Part shown: one piece after another, positions 34,872 to 46,100 of the stretch
Position numbering within the stretch: the first letter of the stretch is position 1
Layout of the letters: every line of letters starts with the position of its first letter
Assembly (NCBI RefSeq): GCF_963667405.1
Contig: NZ_OY763408.1
Coordinates: forward strand, 829,757-893,756
Reading direction: 5' to 3'
Length of the DNA stretch: 64,000 nucleotides
From: an uncultured Sphaerochaeta sp.
GTDB lineage: Bacteria > Spirochaetota > Spirochaetia > Sphaerochaetales > Sphaerochaetaceae
Translations under genes and position numbers: made by a program
Notes under the pieces: generated by a model
What the model was told of the DNA's origin: nothing
The model's database searches: none
The model's input: the letters and a program-made list of their open reading frames with translations, nothing else

Positions 34872-35957
34872 ATGCCATCGAATAAGTACATAATTAATGG
34901 TACAGATAATCCAATAGCAACCTGGATTAAGCAGATGCTACTTGATGGGTTTGGAGATACTTCCCGAGCCGCAAAATTAATGGAAGAGAAAATTAAGTCC
35001 TTCAATGGGAAGCTATACCAGTACTGTGCTATTGACTCAAACTCTAAAGTTCAAAATTCAATAAGTAATTTAAAAGAATCTGTAGTCTATCTATCAAATA
35101 TCAAAGACTTTAATGATCCTTTTGATACAAATATCACATTATCAATTAAGAATCTTTTTGATTATATTCTTCCGCATATTTTCCAGAAAAAAGTTACAAG
35201 CCCTGCTTTATCACTTCCCGAATTGCAAAGTCTATTAGTGTATTGGTTTGATGTCTCTGGGAAGAGACTAGTCTCTATGAGTCAGGTAAAAAGCGACATG
35301 ATTACTGATAAAAATGCAAAAAATGTATATAGACTACTACGAAAATTCCCAGAATTAGAAGAACTGCTTAATAGCTTTTCGGGAATAGTCAGCGATTCTA
35401 TACCCCAAATGAATAAAGCGATGCAAGAAGCTAATAGTTATATTCAAAATCAAGCTCTTATTACATGTTTTTCAACAAAATGTGATGATGCGCTCATGTG
35501 GGCACATTATGCAAGAAAACATAAAGGATTCTGTGTTGAGTACAATTTTCGCAAAACAAAAGATACCGCTCTGATAACTAATCTGTTCCCCATTATTTAT
35601 TCTGATAATAGACCTTCGCTTCCTCTAGCTATGTTCAGGGAAGTTTTAGGCTTGCCTAAAAGTCCAGAAGAGAGTAACGAGAATCTAGCCGATATGATTT
35701 GTACTTTTCTTACGAAGAGTAGTATTTGGTCGTATGAGGATGAATGGAGGCTTCTATTTATTGACAGAACAATAATCCCTTCAGTTAGTGGAAATAAATA
35801 TCCAATGGATTGCATAGATAAAGTCATCATGGGATGCCGCATCGACATTGAATTTGAGCGATTACTTAATTCCATCTGTCAAGAACAAAGCATCCATCTT
35901 TCAAAAATGAAACTTGACGAGGAGAATTTTCGGTTGAGTGAAGTGCAGATATTCTAG
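34872..35957 (+). CDS. DUF2971 protein
   Basis: 361 aa, AT-rich. LYQYCAIDSNSK and NIKDFNDPFDTN at the N-terminal side and CFSTKCDDALMWAHYARKHK GFCVEY in the middle are the family signature; the YEDEWRLLF motif follows near 290. DUF2971 proteins are common on mobile elements and near defence genes, but their activity is not established. AGAGG precedes the ATG. The next gene follows after 90 nt on the same strand. Confidence 0.8.
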   Translation: MPSNKYIINGTDNPIATWIKQMLLDGFGDTSRAAKLMEEKIKSFNGKLYQYCAIDSNSKVQNSISNLKESVVYLSNIKDFNDPFDTNITLSIKNLFDYILPHIFQKKVTSPALSLPELQSLLVYWFDVSGKRLVSMSQVKSDMITDKNAKNVYRLLRKFPELEELLNSFSGIVSDSIPQMNKAMQEANSYIQNQALITCFSTKCDDALMWAHYARKHKGFCVEYNFRKTKDTALITNLFPIIYSDNRPSLPLAMFREVLGLPKSPEESNENLADMICTFLTKSSIWSYEDEWRLLFIDRTIIPSVSGNKYPMDCIDKVIMGCRIDIEFERLLNSICQEQSIHLSKMKLDEENFRLSEVQIF

Positions 35958-36047
35958 CAAGAAATTGACTAGGAATAATCCAAGTTCGTATGCATCTAGC
36001 GTATTAGTTGTAAATAAATCAGGAAGAACCGTTGGGGAGATAAAAAG

Positions 36048-36917
36048 GTGACAAAAACACTCTTCAGTTCCGAAAAGCAAGGATATTGTCGGATATGTGG
36101 TAATTTTCGGAAACTTACTGCCGATCACATCCCTCCAGAAAGTTGCTTTAATTCCACCCCAGTTTATGTGAATTTGCCGTACTCTGCTAGAATTGAAAAA
36201 GGACTGAAAATTAAATCAATTTGCGCTGAGTGCAACTCAACCTTATTGGGAGGAATGTACGATAAAGAATTAAAGATGTTCATTTCGCAGATTCGGAGCC
36301 ATTATCTAGCGTACAGTTCGTCAGAAGGTGCCACTTTCCATAGAGGCAAGATCTTCATTGATAAAGTAAAGGTACTTCGTGGATTGCTGGGACATATACT
36401 TGCCTGTTACGGAACACAGGATGAGCTAAAATTGCAAATCGATTTAAATGAAGACAGTTATACAAATAGAATGCGAAAATTTGTTCGAGGTGAGGATAAT
36501 AATTTCTATCAGGAAATTAGAGTATTGTTTTGGATTCATCCATACGACTCGATACGAATAGTACCAAGTTTCACAATGGCAACTATTGATAATCCCAATT
36601 CAATTTTTGGAGGTACGCAAATATCATTCTATCCATTAGGCTTTCTAATTCTCAACATTGATGCGCATTGTTCTATCACTGAGAATATATTTAACGAGCT
36701 TAAGATTGATGGAAAATCAGAAATGATAATCGATCTTTCCATTGTTCATGCAGAAGACTATCCTTTTAATTTGCTTGCTTCAAATAGACGCTATTTTGCG
36801 CTTCTGAATACTAACTCAATAATTCATGGGATTAATCAAAATTTGTTTATTTCCAATCCTAGAGAATTAAAATTCTTCGATTTGCTACGAGGGAGACCGA
36901 AATATCATAAGGAATAA
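36048..36917 (+). CDS. HNH-endonuclease-like protein
   Basis: 289 aa, AT-rich, GTG start with GGGGAGA upstream. The N-terminus holds a zinc-ribbon HNH-like site: C14-x2-C17, then ADHIPP (D26, H27) and C59-x2-C62-N63. The 220 residues after it are not assigned (for example IRVLFWIHPYDSIRIVPSFT) and may recognise a target. It follows the DUF2971 gene and its end overlaps the convergent restriction-enzyme gene by 13 nt. A nuclease role in phage-phage competition is an inference. Confidence 0.65.
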   Translation: MTKTLFSSEKQGYCRICGNFRKLTADHIPPESCFNSTPVYVNLPYSARIEKGLKIKSICAECNSTLLGGMYDKELKMFISQIRSHYLAYSSSEGATFHRGKIFIDKVKVLRGLLGHILACYGTQDELKLQIDLNEDSYTNRMRKFVRGEDNNFYQEIRVLFWIHPYDSIRIVPSFTMATIDNPNSIFGGTQISFYPLGFLILNIDAHCSITENIFNELKIDGKSEMIIDLSIVHAEDYPFNLLASNRRYFALLNTNSIIHGINQNLFISNPRELKFFDLLRGRPKYHKE

Positions 36918-37774
36918 TTGTTATTCATAGATAATGCTTCTTTAATAATTTGAGGCCAATGAGTGAAAATTTCCTTCCCAAATATTACATCATCGACCAA
37001 TCCCATATTTAAAGTGTCAATTATCCGGCAAAGATAAGATTTACCGAGAATCCACCAAGTATGATATGAATCGACTAAATATATGTGTGAGATTTTTCTC
37101 TTCATGCTTCTTTCCATCTCATTTAGTTCATACCCATCTAATTGAGTTTCGTAAACACCATCTGCTATTCGACTTCCAAAGCTCTTGTTATAATAATATT
37201 CCTTGATTTCCCATACAAGTATAGGATTTTTCGTTGCAGGAAAAGCCCCATCAAAACGTCTAGAAAAAACGGCCTCTAAATAGTCTTGGTCATTTGTTAA
37301 GTAAGATAGCTTTCGTGGATCATCATCGAAGAAAATATCTATTCCATAGACAAGGCCATTTTCAGTACAATATTCTCTTAACGTTCTTTCAGCTAATATG
37401 TTTGCAATACAAGTAAAATATGCATACTGCCGCATATCTCCTTTTTGCTTATTCATGGGCAAATCACATGAATAATTTGATTGCAAATGGAGAGTTTTTA
37501 AAATTGAAAATTGTTCAGAGGCTTCCGTTGCATTCATCAGGCTGCTACGAACCTGGGTGTTTAAAAGCGTTGCACGATAGTCAAAATATTTCTTAACTTG
37601 ATGGAGAGTTGGTTCCGAGATGTTTATTCCAAGTCGCTTAAGCGCTTGAATTATCTCCGAAATATCGTAAGTTTTAACAAGATTGTTTGAAGAATACCCT
37701 AATGATTCAGTAAGTAATCGAACATACGCCCAAAAATCTTGCTTCATATCCGAGAAATCTTCATTTGCTTTCAT
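36905..37774 (-). CDS. Type II restriction endonuclease, PD-(D/E)xK type
   Basis: 289 aa. A PD-(D/E)xK-like core is visible: D175 in RRFDGAFP and E189-x-K191 in VWEIKEYYY, followed by FGSRIADGVYETQLDGYEL. It overlaps the end of the helix-turn-helix gene by 14 nt and lies across a divergent control region from a DNA adenine methyltransferase, which gives a complete restriction-modification cassette. The recognition sequence cannot be read from the protein. AAGG precedes the ATG. Confidence 0.8.
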   Translation of the reverse strand: MKANEDFSDMKQDFWAYVRLLTESLGYSSNNLVKTYDISEIIQALKRLGINISEPTLHQVKKYFDYRATLLNTQVRSSLMNATEASEQFSILKTLHLQSNYSCDLPMNKQKGDMRQYAYFTCIANILAERTLREYCTENGLVYGIDIFFDDDPRKLSYLTNDQDYLEAVFSRRFDGAFPATKNPILVWEIKEYYYNKSFGSRIADGVYETQLDGYELNEMERSMKRKISHIYLVDSYHTWWILGKSYLCRIIDTLNMGLVDDVIFGKEIFTHWPQIIKEALSMNNNYSL

Positions 37775-37997
37775 TGCTCAACCTTTCCATCTCTGTAAAA
37801 ATCGTTTGTAGAGAGACTTCAAGAGCTACAGCTAATTTGGCAATATTTACCAATGATATGTTTCTTAGTCCTCTTTCAACTTCACTTTGATAGGTACGAT
37901 GGATTCCTGCTTTTTCAGCTAGGATCTCTTGCGAAAGACCCTTGTCAATACGCAATTGCTTAATTGCTTTTCCAAAAAGAAATAAAATTTCACTCAA
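37761..37997 (-). CDS. XRE-family controller protein of the restriction-modification system
   Basis: 78 aa, one helix-turn-helix domain: AIKQLRIDKGLSQEILAEKA, GIHRTYQSEVERGLRNISLV. The size and place directly upstream of the restriction gene fit a C protein, which delays endonuclease expression until the methylase has acted. The start codon is TTG (37997-37995) with GGAGG 9 nt upstream. Repeats in the divergent region are its likely operators. Confidence 0.85.
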   Translation of the reverse strand: MSEILFLFGKAIKQLRIDKGLSQEILAEKAGIHRTYQSEVERGLRNISLVNIAKLAVALEVSLQTIFTEMERLSNESK

Positions 37998-38022
37998 TTA
38001 TTTATTTCCTCCAGGGTGTTCA

Positions 38023-38078
38023 CAATAATAAAAATTGTGTATTATTGCAGTCTATAAGTCTACAGACTATAAGTGACT
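38023..38078. promoter_or_regulatory. Control region of the restriction-modification system
   Basis: Between the two TTG-started genes lie nested repeats: CAATAATA (38023-38030) inverted to TATTATTG (38040-38047); then AGTC (38049), AGTC (38057), GACT (38065), GACT (38075). AGTCTATAAGTC and AGACTATAAGTG form a 12-bp imperfect direct repeat spaced by 15 nt. AGTC/GACT elements are the hallmark of C-boxes bound by controller proteins. Confidence 0.6.
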
Positions 38079-38125
38079 GGAACTAATTATTATTAAGCAT
38101 TAGTATGGCTGAATGGAGGGAATAA

Positions 38126-38983
38126 TTGATTCCTGCATTATTAAAATGGATAGGCAACAAGGGTCGATACGCTGAGGAAATCGTATCCTATATGCCTAAT
38201 TCAATTAACACATATTATGAGCCATTCCTTGGGAGTGGGGCAGTTCTAGGCGAGTTACTCGATCAAACTCGGAAATTTTCTATTCGTTCATGCGAGAACT
38301 CCGTGGCATCAGACATCTTACCCTTTCTCGTAGATATATTTATGCTCGTCAAGGATCAACCAGATGAATTAATCGAGTATTACAAAGAAGAGATTGTAAA
38401 TTTCCCGCAGAATTGTAAAGATGCCTATGAAATAGTGAGAGATAGATTCAATCGAACTCACAATGCAAAAGATTTCTGCATTTTGTCCAGAACTTGTTAT
38501 TCAGGGATTATTAGATTTCGTAAATCCGATGGTTATATGAGCACTCCTGTTGGACCTCATATGCCAATTTCCGGTGAAGCTTTTGAAAAACGAGTTAGGC
38601 TGTGGCATTCACTGATATCTCAAACTGAATTTGTAAATTCTGATTTTAAAACAATAATGGCTCAGGCAAAAGCTGGTGATGTTGTATATTGTGATCCCCC
38701 TTATACGCATAGCCAAACAATTATTTACGGTGCACAAGATTTTAAAATTACAGAATTGTGGAATTCGATACGTGAATGTAAAGCTAGGGGTGCAAAAGTT
38801 CTTCTCTCAATTAACGGATCAAGAGAATCTGGAAAGAGACAGCTCGAAGTAGAAATTCCTCAAGATCTATTTATTCGAGAAATTCCTATCAACTGTGGGA
38901 TTTCGATGATAGATAGATTACAAAATGAAGGGAAAAATATGATTAACGAGAAAGTACATGATAGGTTACTCCTTACCTACTGA
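38126..38983 (+). CDS. DNA adenine N6-methyltransferase (D12/Dam class)
   Basis: 285 aa. LLKWIGNKGRY at the start, YEPFLGSGAV (SAM-binding motif I, residues 31-40) and CDPPY (catalytic DPPY at 190-193) identify a D12-class adenine methylase. It should protect the prophage and host DNA from the partner endonuclease. The start codon is TTG at 38126 with GGAGG 7 nt before it. Codon use is AT-rich, unlike the phage structural genes. Confidence 0.9.
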   Translation: MIPALLKWIGNKGRYAEEIVSYMPNSINTYYEPFLGSGAVLGELLDQTRKFSIRSCENSVASDILPFLVDIFMLVKDQPDELIEYYKEEIVNFPQNCKDAYEIVRDRFNRTHNAKDFCILSRTCYSGIIRFRKSDGYMSTPVGPHMPISGEAFEKRVRLWHSLISQTEFVNSDFKTIMAQAKAGDVVYCDPPYTHSQTIIYGAQDFKITELWNSIRECKARGAKVLLSINGSRESGKRQLEVEIPQDLFIREIPINCGISMIDRLQNEGKNMINEKVHDRLLLTY

Positions 38984-39137
38984 AGACTCTAGTTTTTCTT
39001 GCAATTCTTGGAAATTCAAAGGTAAAAATAAGTTTGTTAAGTTATTTCCCAGAGACAATTCTATCAACTTCCTTGCTTATTGATAATATTATCTTTGCAA
39101 TGAGTTTTTATGATAAACTGTTGACATTAGCCATCTT

Positions 39138-39545
39138 TTATCCAACTCTTCGGGCAAAATATGGTTTTGTATCCAATTTAAGGTCAGTAAATGCTTTTCT
39201 TACTGGAGGATCAAAAGTTTCTTCAGTAATTGATGAGTCTCCTGCAAAATATGGATTATAGAAAGACGAAGGCTTCCTAATAATTTTCTTTGTGGGTTGT
39301 TCATCGAAAACACATGAAATAATTGTGGTCATTCTTGGCTGAAGATGCGCAACAATCCCTTTCCCATGCACAATCTCCAATTTCCCCAGTTCAATTCCTG
39401 ACTTCGGATCTTTCAACTCATCTCCTAAGGAATAGATTAGGAAAACATCATCCTCTGTAACTCCGTCATCAGCCCCTTTATTTATTACTACTGTATGCTT
39501 ATCGATTTGCGTAACAACTGTTGCTTCCATAATTTTATTGCCCAT
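39138..39545 (-). CDS. Small protein with FlgT-C-like beta domain
   Basis: 135 aa. VVINKGADDGVTEDDVFLIY then DPKSGIELGKLEIVHGKGIV follows the pattern G-x-x-D-G-V ... D-P-x-T/S-G-x-x-L-G seen in FlgT C-terminal and similar small beta domains. No signal peptide. It follows the membrane-protein gene by 2 nt, so the two are co-transcribed. Function unknown. Confidence 0.55.
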   Translation of the reverse strand: MGNKIMEATVVTQIDKHTVVINKGADDGVTEDDVFLIYSLGDELKDPKSGIELGKLEIVHGKGIVAHLQPRMTTIISCVFDEQPTKKIIRKPSSFYNPYFAGDSSITEETFDPPVRKAFTDLKLDTKPYFARRVG

Positions 39546-39547
39546 AT

Positions 39548-40075
39548 CTAGTTTATTCCCCCTAATAATTGAGTGTATTTAATTTTATGTATGCCAGGAC
39601 GAATGATTAACAAATCATATTGTTTTCTTTCAATTGCATTTGAAAAGATACTGTCTTCAGACAAATCTTCCTTTGGTAAAAATTCTACTTGGAAAAATCG
39701 GTTTCTATTTTGTATCTGTACTATTCCAATTCCTATATAAGTTTCAACATCTCTTTTTTCATCGTAATACGAGATAGTTGTTAATAAATCTTGTGATAAC
39801 AAGTCACTATCTTCTACTATGAAAAGGGATTTTTCCTCGAGAAAATTGATTATTCTGGGTAATCTATATACTATCTCTTCTTTCCTTCCATTAAGAAAGG
39901 CATAGAATGCAACACAAATAATGAAAAAAACGATAATTTCTATAACTAGAAAATAAAAAGGAATCAGCTCATCTGGAGAAACTATCCAATATATAAAGCC
40001 TAAAGCAGCAGTGAGAATTAGTGCTATACTACTTGTTAAAACTTTATCAATATTTTTAAAGAATTTTTTACACAT
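39548..40075 (-). CDS. Two-span membrane protein of unknown function
   Basis: 175 aa, AT-rich. Two membrane segments lie at about residues 14-33 and 39-61, then a soluble part (ITTISYYDEKRDVETYIGIG, FFQVEFLPKEDLS) that should be cytoplasmic. No family recognised. With the next gene it forms a two-gene unit on the edge of the cargo island, next to the end of the virion operon. Confidence 0.6.
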   Translation of the reverse strand: MCKKFFKNIDKVLTSSIALILTAALGFIYWIVSPDELIPFYFLVIEIIVFFIICVAFYAFLNGRKEEIVYRLPRIINFLEEKSLFIVEDSDLLSQDLLTTISYYDEKRDVETYIGIGIVQIQNRNRFFQVEFLPKEDLSEDSIFSNAIERKQYDLLIIRPGIHKIKYTQLLGGIN

Positions 40076-40142
40076 TATTAGTCTCTATTAGCAGTCTAGC
40101 ACAGAGTATGAGTAAAATAAAAATAATTTTGCCTACAATGAA

Positions 40143-43100
40143 TTATTCTATAAAATCCCTTCCGAGCAGATACCAGGGGTTGAACTCACCATCTTCGGTG
40201 AACGCATCCCATATCTTGTTCATCTGCCCTGCGGGGAGACCTGTGAACTCCATGAAGCCAAGACCAAGATTTACAGTCCTGTCCTTGATCCTCTTCGGCT
40301 TGCCACTCTTCATTGCACTCACAAGGCTCAATCCGTCAGAGATCAACGGGATGCCACTGTCACTGTAGAATCGGCCTCTCATGTAGTCTGAGACTTCCGG
40401 GCCAGCGATGGGGACCATTGAGACAATCTGTGCTGCAAAGTTGGTAAGCACCTCATTCCAGAAATCATCGTCATCGTCATCCCCATCCTTGAAGCCACCC
40501 TCCAGAGCAACAATGCCAGCAAGTGAGAGTCCAAGACCAATCACGTTCCTAATTACCTTATCAAGCATCTTATTCTTGAGCTGGTGAGGAATGTCATACA
40601 TGATGTTCAGGTTCTTGTTGAGCTGGTTGGTGAACATCAAGAGGTACTTCAATGCGGTGCTGTTTGTCTCGTAGATTGCAGCAGAGTCCTTTGCAGTCCC
40701 TCCGGGTTGTGTATCATTGATCCATTTAGTAGCTTCCATTGCCGCCAATTCTGGGTCCATACCCTTTGCAATATTGTTTTGATAAGCACCGTACCAAAGG
40801 GTGTTTTTGATGATACCGTCAACAAACTGGATGGGAGTCATCCCGGCCTCACCAATCTTCTTCACAACCCTTCCGGGCTTTGTCTTCGCTTCCATCTGCA
40901 TGAAGGAGTTGAAGTCAATCGACATGCCATGATTTCTCATCTGAGGAGACTTGTCATAGATGAACTCACAGGTACCTTTGTAATCGGTGGTCATGTGGGT
41001 AATCGCCTCAAAGAGCCGAATGGGGCCGAACTCCATTGCGAACAGGCCAAGAGCCGGAAGCTGCTTGAGAACGGTGAGCATGTTGAATCCGAGCCTTGCC
41101 ACAACCAGATTGCTTCTGACCTTGTTGAGCAGGGTATCAGCATCCTCATAGATATGGCGCTTACGTGCAACCCGGTTCAGATAGTCCTGGAGTGAGGTTG
41201 CATAATCCTTCCCCACATTCATGGCGATGAGGTTGTAGACATCCCCTCCATTCTTGTTGAGGAGCCTGTTCACCTTATGGAAGTATTCTGCCCCTGCAAT
41301 GTAATGCTCCTGTTTGGGGACCATCTTGCTCCAGATCGAGAATGCGTCAAGATTGAGCATGTAGTCTCCCCCGATTCTTTCTCTGGTATTGCTGTCGTCC
41401 GGCAATTCTTGCATTCGGAGGAACTGGTCTTCCATAAGGTCATCGATAGATTTGTTCATATCCACACGTACCAAGGGCCAGTAGTCTGCAATCATCCCAA
41501 GGCGCTTGTTCATGATCCTGTAGTAGACCTCATCGATTTCGCTCCACCTGCTTGCCATATCCTTCAGCATGTAGTTTGCAAAGGCCTTCTGGTCTGCACT
41601 GAGGCTGTCGATGACCTGCTGGACCTCGTTCACAAGCACATTCCCCTGGTCGTCCTTGATGAGGAGGAACTTGTTCCCATGAGGGGAGGTGAGCTTGGAA
41701 TAAGCGTCCGGCTGCTTGGCGAAGATGTAGACACCCATCGCCTGTTGTACTGTGAGCTTCTTCGTTACGGTCTTCGCATTGGCATCCAGAGGATTGCTGT
41801 TGGACAGTACGATATGCTCCTTCAGAAGGTCGTTTTCCTTGATCTTGAGGCTCTTCATAACCTTGCGCATCTCACTGTAGCGTCTGAATTCCTCACGCTT
41901 CTCATCGTCAATGACACCTTCGATACCACGGTGGAACACACCGTTCTTGTCCTTCCCTCCAAGTATGTAGGGCTTGATGGTATTGCCTTCGGGGTCAATC
42001 TTGTTGATGAGCCTTGTCATAGTGAGGAAGTTTCTCTCAAAGAAGGAAAGCCCCTTGTTCTTTGCATCAGTGACCTCGTTCTCAAGAAGCTCTTTGCTCA
42101 TATATGCCTTGCGTTCTGCATCGGTCTTGAACCAAGCACCACGAGTCGAATGGGCATAATCCCTGGCAACACCGAACACCTCTTTGTTGAGCTGGGCATC
42201 CCTTGCAGCCTTTTCGATTTTCGCCTCATTCCTCACTTCCTTTACGGCTTGGTGGATGGCGAACACGTCAGTAAGGTCCATCTCCTTCTCGATGTTCTTG
42301 GCATGGATTCCAGTAACATCAACAGTGAAGAATGGCTTGAGCGCATCAGGGATAGCGTCCGCTTTCAGGCCCTTGTCTGCGAAATGGAAAGTGAGGTCCT
42401 CTCCCTTCGTAGAGAAGAGTGCATCAATGGCCGTCTTCAGGTTGAACATGATTCTTCCATCGTTCGCATTGCTGTTGCTGTGTGCAATGGTCTTGATGGA
42501 TGAAAGAGATTTCTCCAACTGACGCTGGGCCTTCAGATATTGGATTCTCTTGGCCTTCGTCTTGTTGAGCCTATCCATCATGCGGAAATTCTCATAATTC
42601 TTCGTGTTGGTCTTCTGGAGTTTTTTGTACTTCCTCTGCTGCTTGCCAAATTCATTCTCAAGATCATCGAATTTGCCCTGCACAGTATCTAGGTTGTCAA
42701 TCGCTTGGTCGGCTTTCCCTTCAGCGTCCATGACTTCCATCTGGAGCTGTCCGATCTGGGCAGTGGTCTCTTCTACAAGTTTCTGAAGCACGTCCCCGGT
42801 TGCAAGGTTCTTGCGGATAAGCTCCTTGAGAACAGGATCGGTATTCTTATCCTCCATGAGGTTTCTGATTTCTTCGTTGCCGAACGCTTCCACTTCAAGG
42901 CCGTCATCGAGATAGGTCCCCTCTACTGCATCTTCATAGGAGAGCTGCTGAATCTCACCGATATACCCAAGGTATTTCCTACGTACTTCCCGGATTTCGA
43001 AGCGCAGGTCCTCCTTGATTTTTCTGACCATGTACCCGCTGAGAGTGCCGTCATAGTACGCCCTCATGAATTTTTCGTGTTCCCATCTGTTTCGGTAATA

Positions 43101-46100
43101 TTCGTTTGCAGGGTCGTGATTGGCAAGGAGTACCTTCAAGACATCGGCCATGAAGTCTGGGTTGCTGAGTTTCGTGTAGAATATCTTGTCTGCTCTTGTC
43201 GGGCCTACAAACTTAGACTGCCACATGAGACGCTCGACAAACCGCTTGGAGTCTCCGACCTCCTCAAGCATCGAATCGGCCTTGTCCTTGTTCTGCTCCC
43301 CAAGCACCTTGAGTACCTGTTCAGCAGTGACTTCCGTATCTCCAGCATCGCCCATAGCCGTATCAAGAGCCTTGTTGAAGGCTTTGAATACGTCTGGGTC
43401 TTGCAGCATGATTCTGCGAAATTGGATTTCCCAATCCACGTCCGGGTCCCCGGCGTGCTGCATAAGGTCCCTGTCGGCAGGATATTCATTGTTGGCAAGC
43501 TGGCTTTTGATTTGGTCAAGGGAGACAGCGCTACTGATCTTGGCAAGTATCTGTGAAGAATCGAATGGGTCAGTCCCCAATTGGGTATTGTTCTCTTCAG
43601 CCGTACCGATTTTGCCGAGCGACTCCACCACACTCTCCGGGTCCCCGAATAGGTCCAGCTCCATCTGAGGTGCAGTAGCCTTTGTGTCTGCCTTTGCGGT
43701 CTCCTCAAGCTTGAAGTCGAAGAGCTTGTCGAATGCCTTGCGGGTCTCGTTGTCCAGCATCGGATTGAGCAGGTGAAGAAGCTCACGGATACCATCGCTG
43801 ATCTTCTGGAAGATGGTCTTCAGACTGCTGTCTCTTACCTTCCCATCGATGAAATACTGCTCAAGGTCCTTTGCAAACGCTTCCTGGAAGTTGACACCAA
43901 CCTTCCCACCATCTTGGGTGAGCTGGTCCTTGTAGATTTCCATGAAGGGCTTGAACTGATCGGTGTCCTTGATGACCTTCACCATCACATGGCCCATCTC
44001 ATGGACAACGGTGAGAGGTGAGTAGCTACTGCCGATACCGATGGTATTCTTCCCCTTCTTTGGAATGGTAAGGCCAAAGAGAGTTGCTTCGTTTGCAGAA
44101 TCACCAGTCTGAATCTCAATGCTTTTTTTGCCAGCCTGTGACTTGAGGAAACTCTGCTGATCCTTTGCAGTAAGGGCCACAAACGCCTCTGGAGTGAAGT
44201 GCTTGCCAAAGAATTCATCTGTAGTCATCCCAGCCACCTTTGAAGCCACAAAGGCAAAATAGGAAGAGGGAATGGCTGTATGATAAACCTCTGACTCAGA
44301 CATGTTTGGGAACTGCTGCTTCATCACGTCATGGATTTTGGGAAGGAGGGTGTCATTAATGTACCTCTGCTCGGTATCAGTGGCTCCCTTGCGCTTCAGC
44401 GTTCTCTGGAAGTGGCTGTACTCACGCTTGACCACCTCTTCCGGCTTCATGGAAGGTTGGGGAGAGCGAAGCGGGGCTTCATCCCCCTCAAGCATGGTGG
44501 CTTCTTCTTGTAGACTCCTTCTGGTAATATTCTCTTCCGGCTTGGTCTCAATGAGAGGCTCAGTACCCGGTTCAGCGGGGGCTTGGATAGGCTCCATATC
44601 CTCTGGCAAGGTATAGAGGCCTTCGTTCTGCTGATGGAAGTCTTTGGTCTGGAATACGAGCTTGTGAGTGCCGTTGTCATTCTCACGGTCAATGACAATC
44701 TGCCCATCCTGCTCTTGGTATCCCTTCACGCTGTCAAACTTGAGAGAATAGGCCCTTGCCGCTTCCTGCATTGCCTCTGCATCGTCAAAGAGGACTACTC
44801 CATCCTTGTAGTCATATTGCATAGACCTTGCAAAATTCATTGCAGCACTCACAGAATCCTTGTTGAATTCGGCTTGGCTTCCAACAACCTCAACGTTCAG
44901 CGCTCTTGCACCATTCTTCTTCAGTGAGGCGGCTTGGACAGCGGCAGTCTCATCAACAGGCTTGTAGCTATCCCCGATCTTCATGACCTTGATGGGAGCG
45001 TCAACCTTGTCGATGTTCTTGTCTGCACTGACTTCCTTGTACTTGATTTCGCTCATATCAACAGTGACCGATTCATCAGTGGGCTTTGTGAACTTGTTTG
45101 CGTTACGCTTGGTCCCGGTATCGCTTCTCTTATATTCTGAGACAGCAGAGGAGAGAGGTGCAAGCAAACCACCGAACACCATACCCTTTGAGGTGGAGAG
45201 AGCGACCTGTTTCATTGAATCAACAATCTCTTCTCTGGTTTTTTCCTTGAAGAGGGTTCCTTTCTCTTGGTTGCTCTTGTCCATCTCGTAATTGGATACG
45301 AACATGCCGATGAACTCTTCCAAAGCCTCTTCGATGGATTCACCGACAATACCCTTGCCTACATAGTCAGTAAGTACCTTGCGCCCCCAATTCCTCACAG
45401 CACCGCTCTGGACAAGCTTCTTGACCGCCCCCTTGTTGAAGACGTTCTTCATTGCAGTCTCAGCAGAGGTCCCGATAACCTTTTCAAAGCCACTGGTAGC
45501 GAAGTTGAGAGCAGTCATCCCTGCCATCGTGAGGCCCCAAGCAGAGAGAATGTAGTCGTCATCAAGCTTGTTCCCAAGCTCGTCCTCTGCCTTGATAAGC
45601 TCCTTGACCACCGATCCTGCTTCCATCATACCGCTGTATGCGGCTCCAAGACCTCTAGCAGCAGCAAGGGAAGCTCCACCAGTGAAAGGGGCAAGCATTC
45701 CTCCGGCTGCATAGATACCGATAGTAGGAAGCGCAGAAGGGGCAAGCCTTGCGCTCTCTACAAGCAGGTCGGAAAAGATGCTCATGTCCTTGTAGTCATT
45801 TCTGTAGGAAGGAGGCTGGAGGCGCTCCTCCTCAATCAGCTCATGGATACGTGCCTTGAATTTGTCCGAGTCCTGACCTTCCCTTGCAGCAAGAAGCATC
45901 GCATTGCTGTAGTCCATCGATGTCTTCAGGTGCTTCGACTGTGCCTTGAAGGTGTTCCCAAACTCCGTGAAGATGTTGTTGGTGTCCAGCTTGTGGCCTG
46001 TGAACTTCTCTACGATCTGGGGAGCATTGCGCATAGCCTCGTTGAAGTTGATGGAAGGGAAGGCATCAGAGATGACGCTGGCAACCGAATAGGAGGCTTC

